Program-made: the position numbers and the translations under genes
The notes under the pieces: model-generated
Told to the model about the DNA's origin: nothing
What the model saw: the letters and a program-made list of their open reading frames with translations, nothing else
Databases searched by the model: none
Shown: positions 1 to 11,272 of the stretch, one piece after another
How the letters are laid out: every line of letters starts with the position of its first letter
Numbering within the stretch: position 1 is the first letter of the stretch
Source of the DNA: Norana najaformis
Lineage: Eukaryota > Annelida > Clitellata > Crassiclitellata > Hormogastridae
Reading direction: 5' to 3'
DNA: 64,000 bases
NCBI GenBank assembly: GCA_964023275.1
Contig: OZ029921.1
Span: 18,280,204 to 18,344,203 of the forward strand

Positions 1-1130
1 TGGTGCAGCTGCAGATCTTATGCCACTGATGGCGAAGTCCATACAGGATGATTGGCCCAGTACAGGTTGCTACCTTCGTCTGATTCTGCTCGACACGGCG
101 GTGTCAAAGTACCCCACCCCCACCCGGGAGCACAGTTACACCTGCAAGACACAACATGATGAATGTAGATCTATGTGTCGATATAGTTATTGATCTAAGC
201 AGCCGTACTGGTTGCAATGCCGATCTGGTTCTGCTTTTTCTTGTGATCGGAGTTCCGTGAGCTTTTGTACAAGATATTTCGGCAAAGATGCCGTTCATAT
301 TGCTTGGACCAACTCCAATTTCGGAGACTTTAATTCGTTCGAAAGTTAAAATAAACCCAATCGAGATCTTGATGCGGTGTCATCGATGAAGGGAAGGCGA
401 AAGATAGAAGAGAAAGGAGTTTTAGTGTATGAAACACTCCATCGAAGGCGCTAAAATGGTCGGAAAATTAGATTTATTTCTTAATTAACAGCTGATACGA
501 AACGGGGATCGTCATCGGAGAAACCGTCCACACATAGTTGGCGTCCTATAGCGACTGGAAGTAAGTCTGACTACGAGTCTGGATAGAGTGCCCTCAGATC
601 CCTCGTAAACATCAGAAACCGTGGATTTCGTGGCCACGTGGAAGTTGTCGACTGTCTTAGTCTTTCCAATTAAACCTTCGCTATTCCTAGCCAGGTTTCT
701 AAACGGAATTTGCGGGTTTTACGGGCACTGCTGTCATTCTGCGGTCCGACTGAGAGGGAAACGTGTCTTGCTTTTGTTGGTGCCACGCGCTGAAGCCAGT
801 CGGCTTCTCTTCTAAGCCGCTTCAGCCTCCGTCTGTCTGACTCCGATAAGACGGTCCATGCTCGGCGAATCCATCCGCCTACGTATACACGAGCGATCAA
901 TTCCGCCTTCGTCGAGAACCCGTCTTCATTCGCTGTTATTACGGACGAACGTGGCTTTATGTTGATTAGAGTACAGGAGACGCCAATTGTTAACTCAACG
1001 TACAGTAGTCATTTGACTTTCCTCAACCTCTGGTCGCAAGATGCGTGTGCGTGTGTGCCTGTATGTGCGTGTGTGTGTGTATTTGTGACCTTTGCTCTTA
1101 TAGCCTCTACACAGCTTAGCGTAGACATGA
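1..1130. other. No gene recognised
   Basis: Only short frames without recognisable domains occur. A GT-rich stretch lies near 1,041-1,082. I see no splice-bounded exon, RNA gene or repeat here that I can support. Confidence 0.6.
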
Positions 1131-1134
1131 ATAT

Positions 1135-1249
1135 ATTTTTAATTTTTACATTTTTGCAGGCAACCCAGCCGAAACCTGTTGGAGTTGGGGCAACTCAGTG
1201 GCGTCCTCCGGGGCGGTTTGTGATTATCGGTTGGAAAGGGATCAAAATT
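1135..1249 (+). repeat. Repeat copy 1 with conserved splice-acceptor-like start
   Basis: This stretch pairs with 2,315-2,429. Both copies open with a T-rich tract ending in TTTTGCAGGCAACCC, an excellent 3' splice-site context, and then run in parallel to GGTTGGAAAGGG. Here the frame after the AG is open and reads ATQPKPVGVGATQWRPPGRF. Copy 2 keeps related words (GVG, WRP, GWKG) after a one-base length difference. It may be an exon-bearing fragment of a mobile element or of a duplicated gene. The function is unknown. Confidence 0.6.
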
Positions 1250-1613
1250 GACCCACGGTTAGAACTATTCGATTAGGGGCTTTTAAAACCGACTCCTCGG
1301 ACCGACTTTTTTTATCACGGCCGGGAGTTGATTTGACCTAGGAGGTCGAATCCCCCGAAACCCGGTATCTGCCTCATATAATCCGAATTGCTTAAAGCCG
1401 GTGGATAGGCGGGTAAAAATGGCTCACCCGTGTGACAACAGGAGTCTGGAACTCTGTCTCGGTGCCGAGTGACTGGACCAGCGGAATTGTTCTTCCTTTT
1501 TACAAGGAAACAGGCAGCCGCTGGAACTGCAAGAACTATGGGGCATTTTTTTGCTGTCAATGCCCAGCAATGTCTTTGCCAGCCTTCTCCTGGAAGGGTT
1601 AGAAGACACATGG

Positions 1614-1690
1614 TCCCCTGGTCCCCGCGGCGCGGATTTCGTTGGGCGCTGTAGAAATCTTGGAATTACGATTACGATTACATGCTTCGG
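1614..1690 (+). mobile_element. LINE 3' tail with (ATTACG)n end
   Basis: A sense-oriented truncated 3' end of the LINE family seen at 8,440-8,830. It contains CCCCGCGGCGCGG, GTTGGGCGCTGTAGAAATC and the terminal repeats GGAATTACGATTACGATTAC. Only the tail is present, as expected from 5'-truncated retrotransposition. Confidence 0.7.
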
Positions 1691-1807
1691 TTGATACGCA
1701 GGGAGTATAGCGGTTCACTCCTAGAAGATCGACAATCGATCCCATGTTCACATGGAACAGCCTGATCCAAAGTAACCAGACGTTAATTTAGACAATCGCT
1801 GTGGACT

Positions 1808-2218
1808 GCCTTTGTCTACCTGAGGGCAGCCTTTGACTCAATGGATTGTGGTGCCATTTGGTGGCTGCTACTATCTCATGTAATACCGGTGAACATAATC
1901 GGCATGATGACGGAATTGTATACGAACACGACAAGCGCGGTTCACATTGATGGTGCAATATCGGAATGGTTCTGGGTGGATAAAGGAGTGCGACAAGGAT
2001 TCAAAATGGCTCCACATCTGTTCCTATGCCTTATGGATAAGATCGTGGAAGTGACAGTTGATCAGGGGCACCCAGATGCATGTATTTGGTCGGAGAGGTT
2101 TAATGATCTGCACGATGCTGATGATGTGGCTCTTCTCGCCGAAATCCTGGAGGTTCTGATTCTGTCTTTGAAGATCATGGATCAGGAGGCAAAGAACTTT
2201 CTGTTGAACTTGTTTTAG
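1808..2218 (+). pseudogene. Non-LTR retrotransposon reverse transcriptase fragment (fingers/palm)
   Basis: The frame reads through typical LINE reverse transcriptase blocks: AFVYLRAAFDSMDCGAIW, then KGVRQGFKMAPHLF, then LHDADDVALLAE. The first block normally carries a catalytic Asp (VDF/VDL) and the last is the YADD box; here they are VYL and DADD, so two catalytic-core positions are lost. No full element surrounds it. The C-terminal part resumes at 2,445 after a 115-bp repeat lying between. The copy is dead and old. The clade cannot be fixed from this length. Confidence 0.8.
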
Positions 2219-2314
2219 TCATCTTCCGCACTTTCCTACGCATAGCTTCTCGCTCTCTTTGGCGTTCGTTTCTTGACTTTGTTTTAACAATACGATCAAT
2301 ATTATCGTACAGGT

Positions 2315-2429
2315 GTTTTAATTTTACACTTTTGCAGGCAACCCTCGCCGAAACGAATTGGAGTTGGGACAACTGAGTGGCGTCCTCTGGGGGAATATAT
2401 GACAGTGGGTTGGAAAGGGGTTAAAACTG
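2315..2429 (+). repeat. Repeat copy 2 with conserved splice-acceptor-like start
   Basis: Second copy of the 1,135-1,249 sequence, again starting with a T-rich tract and TTTTGCAGGCAACCC. The open frame reads QPSPKRIGVGTTEWRPLGEY and shares the GVG-x-T-x-WRP and GWKG words with copy 1. It sits between the two parts of a reverse transcriptase, so it either inserted there or belongs to that element. Confidence 0.6.
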
Positions 2430-2444
2430 TTTAAGTAAATTTGA

Positions 2445-2753
2445 ACTTGAAATCAACTGAGCCAAGACAAAAATCCAGACGGCCTTGGACTGATTCCCAA
2501 CACTGGATCACATACAGTGGCAGGGAACCTGGTGGAGCTGGTTAATGGGTTCTCCTACCTGGGTTCTCATGTTGAGGCTTATAATGGCAGCGGACCTAAG
2601 GTTCGGCGTTGCGTAGCCGTTGTCAGAGAATGCATGAGCAACCTAAAACGAGGAACGCATAGCTTCTCGCTAACCAAAGAACCTGGAGGCGAGGCTCGAT
2701 GCCATTCATTTATGGTGTTTGAGGAGAATCTTGCGCATTTCCTATACGGCTGA
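2445..2753 (+). pseudogene. Non-LTR retrotransposon reverse transcriptase C-terminal fragment
   Basis: The block VELVNGFSYLGSHVEAYNGS, followed by a KVRRCVAVVRECMSNLKRG-like segment and ending near HFLYG, matches the post-palm 'FxYLGS...G' module of non-LTR reverse transcriptases. There it is followed by a conserved Lys-rich helix and a terminal LLYG-like box. It lies downstream of, and parallel to, the 1,808-2,218 fragment and is probably the same decayed element. Confidence 0.75.
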
Positions 2754-2829
2754 CGTCACCAAAGCGGGGGTACTATTACTAGGTTATTACAGGTTATATA
2801 GCTTTACAGTAAATTAATATTTGACTTTA

Positions 2830-3420
2830 AAGCTAAATAATCTGTGATAGAAATACAGCAAAGATGACTGTAACAGAAGGAAATTGAGTATAGAAGATCG
2901 AAAACAGCTGAGAACAGGAAAAAAGAAGAAAAGAAATGGAAGAGAGGAGATCAAAAGAAAAGAAACAACGATGGCAAGAAAGGAACGAGAACCTATACTA
3001 AAGAACCAAAGAACTAGATGAGGAAAAGAAGGAAGAACAACTTAAAGAGGAAGGAAAACATAAATATGAAGAATAACAGGAGAAGATGAACCGGAAGAGG
3101 AGAAAGAAGAACGAAAGAGAGGTCAGAGCAAGTTGCCGGTGGAAGAAAAACGAAGAAATGGCAGAAATAAAAACTGTGAATGTTGGAAAGGAAAACCCTT
3201 TTAGTGTTACCACGGTCACAAGACAAATTAGCAAATGAAATTTGGAGGATGAAGATGAGCAGAAAAAGAAGGAAACTAAGAAAAAGAAATAGGCATAAAT
3301 TATAAAGAATGACGGCTAGAACCGAACACGTGTTGCCTACATCTGTAAGGTATATGAAAGTAGACGAGAATTAAGGGAGAATTAATGATGAGTAGGATTA
3401 AGGAGAGAAGACAGATCGCG
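2830..3420. repeat. Purine-rich strand-asymmetric stretch
   Basis: The plus strand is strongly A/G-biased from about 2,878 to 3,300, with many AGAAGAAAA-type runs. Leu/Phe/Ser-rich frames on the minus strand are a by-product of this bias, so no gene is called. Confidence 0.6.
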
Positions 3421-4400
3421 AAGTCTACAGGGCATCGGGAATCACAAAAATGAAGGAACAAAAGATTGACAAGACGTCAAGAACAGAAAAAGAAACTTTG
3501 TTCAGGTGTGGCAGAGGAGGAATAATGCCACAGCACCATGGCAACAGCAAATGAAGTCCGGACAACGCATCGCCCTCCAGAATAAGCCCAATGACAATAC
3601 GTTCTCTGTAATAATACAGCTTGGTGACTGATATGAACATTTCAAAGAAACTTCAGTACACGCGCAGACTTCAACAATATACGCCTATATTCAACAATAC
3701 TTCATTCAGTAATTAACGAGCTAATTATATGCTGTAATTATATGGTGGTCTAATGACATGCGGTTGCGGGATCGACTCCGTGTAACGACTCTGGGCAACT
3801 TGTTTGTGCGCCCGTGTCTGTCACCAAGCAGTATAATTTGGTACCAGCATAAGCTGGGAAGTAAACGGCAAGCTTGCGATGCACTGGCCCCGTGTCCAGG
3901 ACCTTGGGATTCGTCCATTACCGGATCAGCGGGCCTAAAGAAAAGGAATTGAGCCCCTCATCATATACGTCACACTTGTGGGCTACGGGATACAGGATAC
4001 TTTACAACAATTTTATGAGGTGTCCTAAACATTCTATTGAAAACGAGACTTTAATGGATAATTTGTTGGTAAACCGATACATTACGACATGAACTTTTCG
4101 ACCAAGTCTTGGATGAGAGAAGGTTGACTTGCGATCAAGTTGCAAGAACTATAATAAGCCAACAATGTTAGAAGCTATCTTCCGCAATCACCATTTGTAG
4201 CAGGAGCCTAACAGTGGTATGGGAAGTGGGAGTGCAAGGCGTGTAGTAGTACTCGCTAGAATTATGTTTCTTGATCACCTATATAATGAACTACAAACTC
4301 GAAACAACTGACAACTTTAGCTACCGGCTGTTTTAGCAAACTATATCCCTGCAGTTAGCTTTCAGTTGCTATTACAGTCAATAAAAGTATTAGTCTCCTT
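3421..4400. other. No gene recognised
   Basis: Short unconnected frames only. No repeat, domain or RNA gene that I can support. Confidence 0.5.
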
Positions 4401-4409
4401 ACCCTGAGT

Positions 4410-4590
4410 CTGACATAGTTGGCTGGGCATGTATGCATGCATGTTTGCATGTAAGTTATTCATATTTATGTTTTCCTTCTTTAAGTTGTTCTTTTCCTCA
4501 TCCAGTTCTATAGTATACGTATGTACACGTATGTATGTATGTATGTATGCTTGTATGCATGTATGTACATACATGTATATATGAATGTAT
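4410..4590. repeat. Imperfect GTAT/ATGC tetranucleotide microsatellite
   Basis: Runs of ATGT/GTAT/ATGC units, clearest at 4,515-4,590, interspersed with non-repeat sequence. Confidence 0.7.
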
Positions 4591-4633
4591 GTGTTTATCT
4601 AGACACATATATAGCGCCTATAACATATAATAA

Positions 4634-4694
4634 GCTTTTGTGAGGTACCTAAGAGGCGCTATATTCTAGCGCTTCCTAGATAACTCACAAAAGC
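4634..4694. repeat. 27-bp imperfect hairpin with GGCGCT/AGCGCT core
   Basis: The arms 4,634-4,660 (GCTTTTGTGAG...GGCGCT) and 4,668-4,694 (AGCGCT...CTCACAAAAGC) pair with about four mismatches around a 7-base loop. Related 'AAGAGGCGCTATAT' sequence recurs near 57,158. It may be a LINE 3'-end hairpin or a small foldback element. Confidence 0.65.
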
Positions 4695-4759
4695 CCTGCC
4701 TACTCTAGCTTCTCCAAAGGATTCTGATTTTTTTTCATTTGAAGCGGCAATCGATTGAC

Positions 4760-5540
4760 TGTGGGTATTATAATAGCGGCGCTATAGAAGGCATTAGGTT
4801 AGGTTAGCCTAGGTGGTGTTAAAGTTCATTCAGAACAAAACATTTATCAGTGTGGCAATAGCACTCATGTACCTAGTGAGCATACTAATGCCAGTTTTAA
4901 CCAACTGACGCCAACCTCGTTATTTTAAGGGTTGCTAAGTTACAACTCAGGAGAAAGGAAAAACAGGTTCTAAGGAAAAGGTCTACATAGCCTGACCTGT
5001 TCTGGAGGAATAATTATGGTCCCTGAACGGATGGGCCCATTCACGGGCCCCGTGGTGAGCGAATTTCTGGTTTTCTGCCCCCCCTGTGATGCGACCTGAT
5101 GATCTAATTGGTCACTAGCCTACTAAGACAGACTTATCTTTACATGATTAGACCTATCTAAGACATTGGCTTCCAAACTAATCTAATATTCTACAGCTGA
5201 TCCCCTTAGATCCTGAAAGGTTTCTCGCATATTATTTCTGTGACCTCGCTTTTAATTTCTAATCTAATGAAATCATATTTAATATACTCGTGGGAAGCAT
5301 AGGCCTAAGCGTGCATAAGTCAACTATCTGTCAGGCGAGCACCTGTGGATAAGTGTGGGTGTGCGTTCAGGCGTATGCACTGACATATGATTAGACTATA
5401 ATAGCGGCGCGAGTGACTTGAATGACATGTGTCCATCAAGTCTATTTAAGTTACGTCTAGGGTTTTCGCAGACGCGCAGGTGGTGGAACGCAGATGGTCA
5501 ACGCACCGACTACTCGGGACGCAATTGGATACAACTGACC
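4760..5540. other. No gene recognised
   Basis: AT-rich sequence with isolated GCGGCGCTATA-like words near 4,775 and 5,405, probably fragments of the LINE tails found elsewhere. No coding evidence. Confidence 0.45.
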
Positions 5541-5544
5541 ACAG

Positions 5545-5600
5545 AGGACACTAGTTACACCACTGACCACACAGGACACTAGTTACACCACTGATCACAC
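5545..5600. repeat. 28-bp tandem duplication
   Basis: Two adjacent 28-bp units (5,545-5,572 and 5,573-5,600), both starting AGGACACTAGTTACACC, with one mismatch. Confidence 0.85.
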
Positions 5601-7680
5601 TGAATGCAAGTGGCCCATTTTAGCAGCACGGAGATCGACAATTCGTAATACATTTTTAGAAAGTTAGGCCTACTTTGTTTCAGCGATCTCAGACAAGGTC
5701 TTATTAAATCATTTTAATTTTAACTGCAAATCGCCGAAAACGCGTTGAAACCGAGGAATTTGTCATCGAAGAATCCGAATTTTAATCCGCATTTCTGATT
5801 GCTGAAAATCAAATCGCATCTGGTGGACGCCTTGTGAAGAACAGCCTTAGGACTGGGCGATATTATGTCACAAGCGAAAGTCGGAATAAGAAAAACAAAG
5901 AAGGGTAACAAGAGTCGGACGAAAATCAACAAATCTATGGCACACAGTGCCATGTCTGGCTGGATATTCATCCGAACGGTTGCCATGGTAACCGCTGTCA
6001 TGACGATGAGCAGCTCTACCCTGACATATGGAGTTTCTGTTCATTCGTTTCCGGGTAACTCTCTATTAGTCTTCACTTCAGTCATATTTAACTAAGATTA
6101 AGGGTCAGTGCACTGTACAGCAGGGTTGGATTTGGGAAGGCGGTTGGGTATTCGATCCTCAGGCCATAAGTCATCCTCACTGATAAAAAATCGTCCTCTG
6201 GTCGTTTCTAAACCCTTCTGACACCTCGGTGAAGCTAAATTCCATTTAGTAGGCCTATACATAAAACTATATATAAAGTAGGCCCATATATAAAGTATAT
6301 ATATGGTCAAGTTGCAAGAGGCTGATGGGAAACTACCATATTAGTTTTTATGCTATTTTTCCTAGGGTATGGTTGAGCTCAATATAACGTTGTAACATAT
6401 CCTGCAATCAGTAATGTAATCAATGTAATAAAAAATGTATGAAGCGCCACTTCGAGGTAAACTCCTCAGAGGCGCTCCCGGCCCTACAACCCAGGACAAC
6501 TGGGAAATAAGGTCTTCAAGCGCCTGCGGAAAAGAGGGGGAGATAGACTAAGAAGTTCCTGGCGTAGGCCATTAGGAAGCCCATTCCAAAAAAGCGGGAC
6601 CAACCACAACAAAATTTAAACAGTGTAGCCTACAGTCCTGTAAATCAACAAACACTACGTAGTCGGCTGCCGGTCTGGAGTTAGAGGGCGTCTTATAAAT
6701 GTTCGGCCGCTTCCCTCTACTGTATATATGTTAAAAGTCCAGCGGCCCAGTTTTGAATGGAAAGTTCAGACCTAGGATTTTGGTTTGAACTTCTTCAACC
6801 TTCATTCATTCACGCATAAATTATGTTTTAAAGTCAACTTTTCTGTAGATATTTTAAAAATTCGCTCTCACATCGTCGGTCAGACTTCAATCCGGGCCCC
6901 GTTGAAGAGCTTACCACCTTAAAAACTAGGCCAAAAGTCTGCCACCCGAGTATTGACTGAAAAGTGCAGGACAGACTTTCAGTTTGGGAACCCAAGTAGT
7001 TTAGGCCTACACCCAACTTACCCTTTATAAGTCAAACATTCTAACGTCCTAAACTATAGATAGTTGGAGGCTATCCTTTGACGTTAACTTATCCGACAGG
7101 TCAAAAGTCAAACTCTCCAGCATTGATCAAAATGGTTTAGGCCAGCGGTATTGGTTTTAACTTCTGCTTGGAACCCCAGTCGTTTACGCAAACTTTGCGG
7201 TTTAAAAGTTAAACAGTTTATTAGACATTTTTAAAAATAGTTTCTTAGCCTTTAGCGGACGTGGCTTCGCCCCGGGATTCCTTACATTTAATGATTCTTC
7301 ACATTGCTCATATTTTTCCTAAAATACCTTAAATTCTGTGTTGGTCGGGGATCCGATATGGGCCCCCTTCCAAGCGCACCTGGGCCGCTTGACGCACGAC
7401 CTTCGAACCTTGTCGAAATTGATTAGTGTTCCTACCGCATTTAAGACAGTGTCATCTGCTCCTTTAAACATTTCCTTTCGATGAAATCAATCTGTTTTAC
7501 TATTAATGAGTTAAATTGAGTAAAATGGCGTGAATTATATAACAGAGGCTTCTTAGTTGGCTGGCCCTTTGCAGGAATCTGCGCATAAGCGCCTTCGGTA
7601 CTCTGGAACCCAGGCCCCAAACGTAAAGTCCTGGCACCGCCATTGCCAATAACATATACTGCATATATACTACAATGTGT
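5601..7680. other. No gene recognised
   Basis: Several TAGGCCTA palindromes occur. A short AGCGCC...GGCGCT inverted pair lies at 6,440-6,476. Frames are short and featureless. Confidence 0.5.
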
Positions 7681-7690
7681 AGGGTCGGCG

Positions 7691-7816
7691 ATAATGTTTA
7701 TATATATATATGCATTTATGTCAACAGTATTCTTTAAAGCAAAAAAGGAAAGACTTAGAGACGGTCTGCCATATATATATATATACATATATATATACAT
7801 ATATATATATATATAC
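7691..7816. repeat. (TA)n microsatellites
   Basis: Two TA-rich runs, near 7,697-7,711 and 7,769-7,816, separated by unique sequence. Confidence 0.85.
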
Positions 7817-7879
7817 ACACGTTCATACTCTGATATGAGACGATATGTCGCATATTGCTATGGACTTCGTGGCAAATGA

Positions 7880-8435
7880 GAGAGAATCGATGGTCGCGCG
7901 GATACTGTTGGCAACTTGACACAGAAAAGTAATTTTGAAGCGATGTTCGTAATCGAATCTGTTTCGCATGAGAGGCATCTGTAAAAGAGCCAGCGGCCGA
8001 CCTCTGCAGACAGCCTAGGTTTATACAGTCAAATGTGTGGCGTATCTTAGGGTCATTCAGTGTAGCCTGAGCTAGTTATTGAAGGGCTTCAGATCTCTGA
8101 AGTCGTGTAGAGTAGCTAGCTCGAGCAATGGGAATACGCCCGGGCTTTAGAGAAATTCAGGTTGTAACTTGGTGTTAAACACGTCGAAATATATTTTTGA
8201 TATTAATCAGTGGGAGTTGTAAGCGATCTGTCATACAAAACCATTTCAAGAAAATATAGTCCGGCGAAATTGTTGGAAGCCCTTATTGCGATCAAAATGT
8301 CTTAAAATGATTAAGATCTGAATAAAATTGTTAAAGTACATTTTTCGAAAAGTCGCATTCGCAGAAAGTCGATAATATAGGCAGCCTTGGTACAGCAACC
8401 AAAATATCGGTTTAGATATGACGGCGTGGTTAAAT
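7880..8435. other. No gene recognised
   Basis: No supported feature between the TA microsatellite and the LINE tail at 8,440. Confidence 0.5.
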
Positions 8436-8439
8436 AAAG

Positions 8440-8830
8440 TAATCGTAATCGTATCGTAATTCCAAGATTTCTACAGCGCCCAACGAAAGCCGCGCCGCGG
8501 GGACCAGCTTATTCACAGGCGCTCAGTCAAAACAAAATCGATGGGCAAAAGGGTTCGGTTCCAGGTCAAGATCTAAGAGTCAGGCAGAGAGACAGCGTAG
8601 CAGCTACTGTGGGTGTGGTTTGGGGTTGGAGAGGAGAGACAGGTAAGTGGAAGAAGGGGTGTCAGGATAGGATCTGTGGAAGAGGAATGTCTTGAGTTTT
8701 GAGTGAAAGGCCGAAGCAGAAATTGCAAGCGGTGGAGTATCGGTGAGTTTGTATGATGGGCCAGAAAACTGTCGCAGTTCTGGGAGGGGGAGTTTATTCC
8801 AGAGTGGTGGGGCAGTAAACTGGCCATCAT
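8440..8830 (-). mobile_element. CR1/L2-like LINE: reverse transcriptase C-terminus and 3' tail
   Basis: Read on the minus strand, 8,830 to about 8,570 gives a LINE ORF2 C-terminus: APPLWNKLPLPELRQ, then FHSKLKTFLFHRSYPD. This is the typical end of CR1/L2-type reverse transcriptases. The 3' untranslated tail follows (8,560 to 8,440) with a GGCGCT/AGCGCC inverted pair (8,518-8,523 and 8,474-8,479), then TGTAGAAATC and ATTACGATTACGATT-like terminal repeats. The rest of the element is absent, so this is a 5'-truncated copy. It is the best-preserved example of the tail in the window. Confidence 0.85.
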
Positions 8831-9595
8831 CAGGAGACCGTTTGAACAGTTCTGTTCTTACACTTGATTACATTGCCAACGAAAAGAAGATAATATGGGT
8901 CAAAAAGATTTAGCCAGTATTATTAAAGTATACTCGAAAATTAGGTATGGTATAGTTTCCGTTTAACGACGTTGTCATAACAGAAGTGCGCTCTGCTCCT
9001 TTAGCTAGGCTTGGCGCTGGCACTGCATGAAAATGGAAGTGGTGGACATCCGAAAACTGGATATGTCCACAAAAATGTCACCTTTACCCCTATAATATTA
9101 AACATAGGCCAAAGCATTTTTAGAACTCTGTTTTAAATTCAGTATAAATTTAATTTGAATTTATTTTTAGGCCTATTTAAACTCTAATGAAATTGTTTGC
9201 CTAGTGGGCCTATTGCCTGAAATGATTTGCCATAAATTGCTCAGAGTTGCGCTTAGAAGACTTAACATAAGCTAGAAATATTAATATGCCATGTATCGAA
9301 TCTTGATGTGAAACATACAATGCCTCTAACCTCTATATAGCTGGAAGAGGTTCCATTTCCACCTATCTTTCCCACTGATTACTCTTTCAGCTCACTAGCT
9401 GCTGTTATGCCATTAATGATAACCCCATGAATGCGTTCAAGCAAAGCCAGAACCAGGGAGCTATTTATAGGGGAAGAGGAACCTTCCAGTGCAGTGAATC
9501 ATACTGTCTCCTACCACTGTTTTCCCAAAGGCCTATATCTCTTTAATGCCCATACGTCACACCAAAAATCAAACCCTGCGCATAGACTCTACAAT
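8831..9595. other. No gene recognised
   Basis: AT-rich, with TAGGCCTA words. Nothing supported. Confidence 0.5.
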
Positions 9596-9599
9596 ACGC

Positions 9600-9745
9600 A
9601 TAGTCAAGAGTTGTTCTATAGCTATAGCTTCTACTCTAAGTGCCCCATGGCCTCTACTCTAAATATAGTCAACACTTGCCCCAAAGCCTCTACTCTAAAT
9701 ATAGCCAACTTGTTCCATAGCCTTTACTCTAAGCATAGTATATTT
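9600..9745. repeat. Degenerate ~36-bp tandem repeat
   Basis: Four imperfect units built on GCCTCTACTCTAAATATAG begin near 9,628, 9,649, 9,686 and 9,721. An open frame through them has a repetitive translation (STLNI) caused by the repeat. Confidence 0.75.
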
Positions 9746-10720
9746 TTGTACAGGGTCTACTTCAAAAGCAGTAAAGAGCATGCAGTGTTGCATTAAAAAG
9801 TCAACCACTGGTTATCGAATATAATATCTCTTCTGCCGTCTATTTCCGTCAGCTTCCTCAGCTCTTCAAGTTCAGGCCCGAAACTCGAATGCCTGACCCT
9901 ATTGAGCAGTATGCGCCTACTTAACGAACAATTTTTCATCTTTTCCTTCTACATAAGCATTTTAATCGAAATATAAACCTGATCTATAATACTAAAATTG
10001 GACAAAACCAATTGAATAACTCAGGCCATTTTTCTCACTTTATTTTAGTTGCTGTAAATAACGCGGATTTAGGCCTACCTCGAAAATGCGTCAAAATCGT
10101 TTTCCCAAATTGCATAGTTTTGCTCTATGAAAGCACCAAACTTATTTTCATTATAATATTCATGCATTTTTATTAACAGGCTTTATATTAACTTCTTCTG
10201 CATTGAAAAACTGATGACAACAGAAGATGTGCCGCAACGTTGTCTATCGGACTTTACCTGATTATTCACGATGAGATCCGCACTAGCACAGGCCTAGGCG
10301 ACAGTAATACATGCCTCGCATCTCATATGTATACCCAGTGTAACCGTTAATTGCATGCTTCACTACCTGCCTGTCTTTTGGATCTGGATTTGAAAACGAA
10401 CTTGGTCATGCCTGCTTCATTAAATATTGAACACCTGGGAATAAGTTGGTCCCGACGACTTCGCTTCTTTGAGAGCTGAAGACACGTTTAACATTGAAAA
10501 CCCTAGGTGATGTACTTACACGCGGTACTCAGAAATTTTCGTACTTACACAAGTATAATTGTAATCACAAATTTATATAGCACCACTCGAAGAGAAACTT
10601 AGAGTAACCCAATACATTACGCACATTCAGGATACGTGCTTTTTGTCACAATACTCTTCAATTCCGTGATTTCAAATTACATTTTAACTCATATTGCCTA
10701 TCGATTTTTTTGTTTTGATT
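9746..10720. other. No gene recognised
   Basis: Unique AT-rich sequence. TTTATATAGCACC at about 10,574 resembles a decayed LINE tail. No gene evidence. Confidence 0.5.
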
Positions 10721-10722
10721 AA

Positions 10723-10800
10723 GCTCCTGTGAACAAGCTGGTTCCCGCGACTTACCTTTCGTTGGGCGCTGTAGAAATCTCGAGACTACGATTACGATGC
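10723..10800 (+). mobile_element. LINE 3' tail with (ATTACG)n end
   Basis: A sense copy of the tail family: CCTGTGAACAAGCTGGTTCCC, then GTTGGGCGCTGTAGAAATC, then ACTACGATTACGAT. Only the last ~80 bp are present. It ends about 195 bp before the peptide exon. Confidence 0.7.
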
Positions 10801-10995
10801 GTATATAGGTCTAGTTTTCATAAGCGTAAACTGCCTGAAGAGAATTTGGTTCGATTTCCAATGCTACTTATCGTAGCATTGTTTGCGCCTAGTAGTTGCG
10901 TTAAGGACAATACCCTCATTATCTGACCACCCTCCAGTAATTGCGACAACTTTACACTTCTAATTGGTTTTTTATTTTGATTTTTATATCGTCAG

Positions 10996-11246
10996 TATCA
11001 TCCTCCGAAATCAATATAACCGGGCAAAACGAACAGCCGGAACAGCAGCAACAGGAGCATCTAAGGCAGTTGATGATGATGCATCGTCTGATGGCTACAA
11101 GGCTGTTGACTGATCAGTTGGATGGAAGACACAGAAGTGATGCCCCGTGGCTTCGTGAATCAGTCAAACGAGGTCCTGGAAACTGCATCAATAGCTGTTT
11201 GTCGCGCGGGATGCCATTTATCCGCTGCAAGTCCATGTGTCACTGA
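10996..11246 (+). CDS. Cysteine-rich secreted peptide precursor, last exon (partial)
   Basis: The open frame follows a T-rich tract ending in ATATCGTCAG (AG at 10,994-10,995), a good 3' splice site. It would be entered in phase 1. No ATG or signal peptide precedes it in frame, so the signal sequence is inferred to lie on an upstream exon. The 82 complete codons encode a Gln/Glu-rich then Leu/Met-rich spacer. A dibasic KR follows at residues 57-58, then a 24-residue C-terminal peptide with four Cys at 63, 67, 77 and 81, spaced C-x3-C-x9-C-x3-C. This prepropeptide layout is shared by neuropeptides, venom-type peptides and other secreted mini-proteins. The paired CxxxC spacing is that of the helical-hairpin disulfide scaffold. 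The role is unknown: a hormone or defence peptide is as possible as a toxin-like one. A chance frame cannot be excluded without the first exon. Confidence 0.5.
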
Positions 11247-11272
11247 CATGTGCGTTACATTTCACTTCATTA

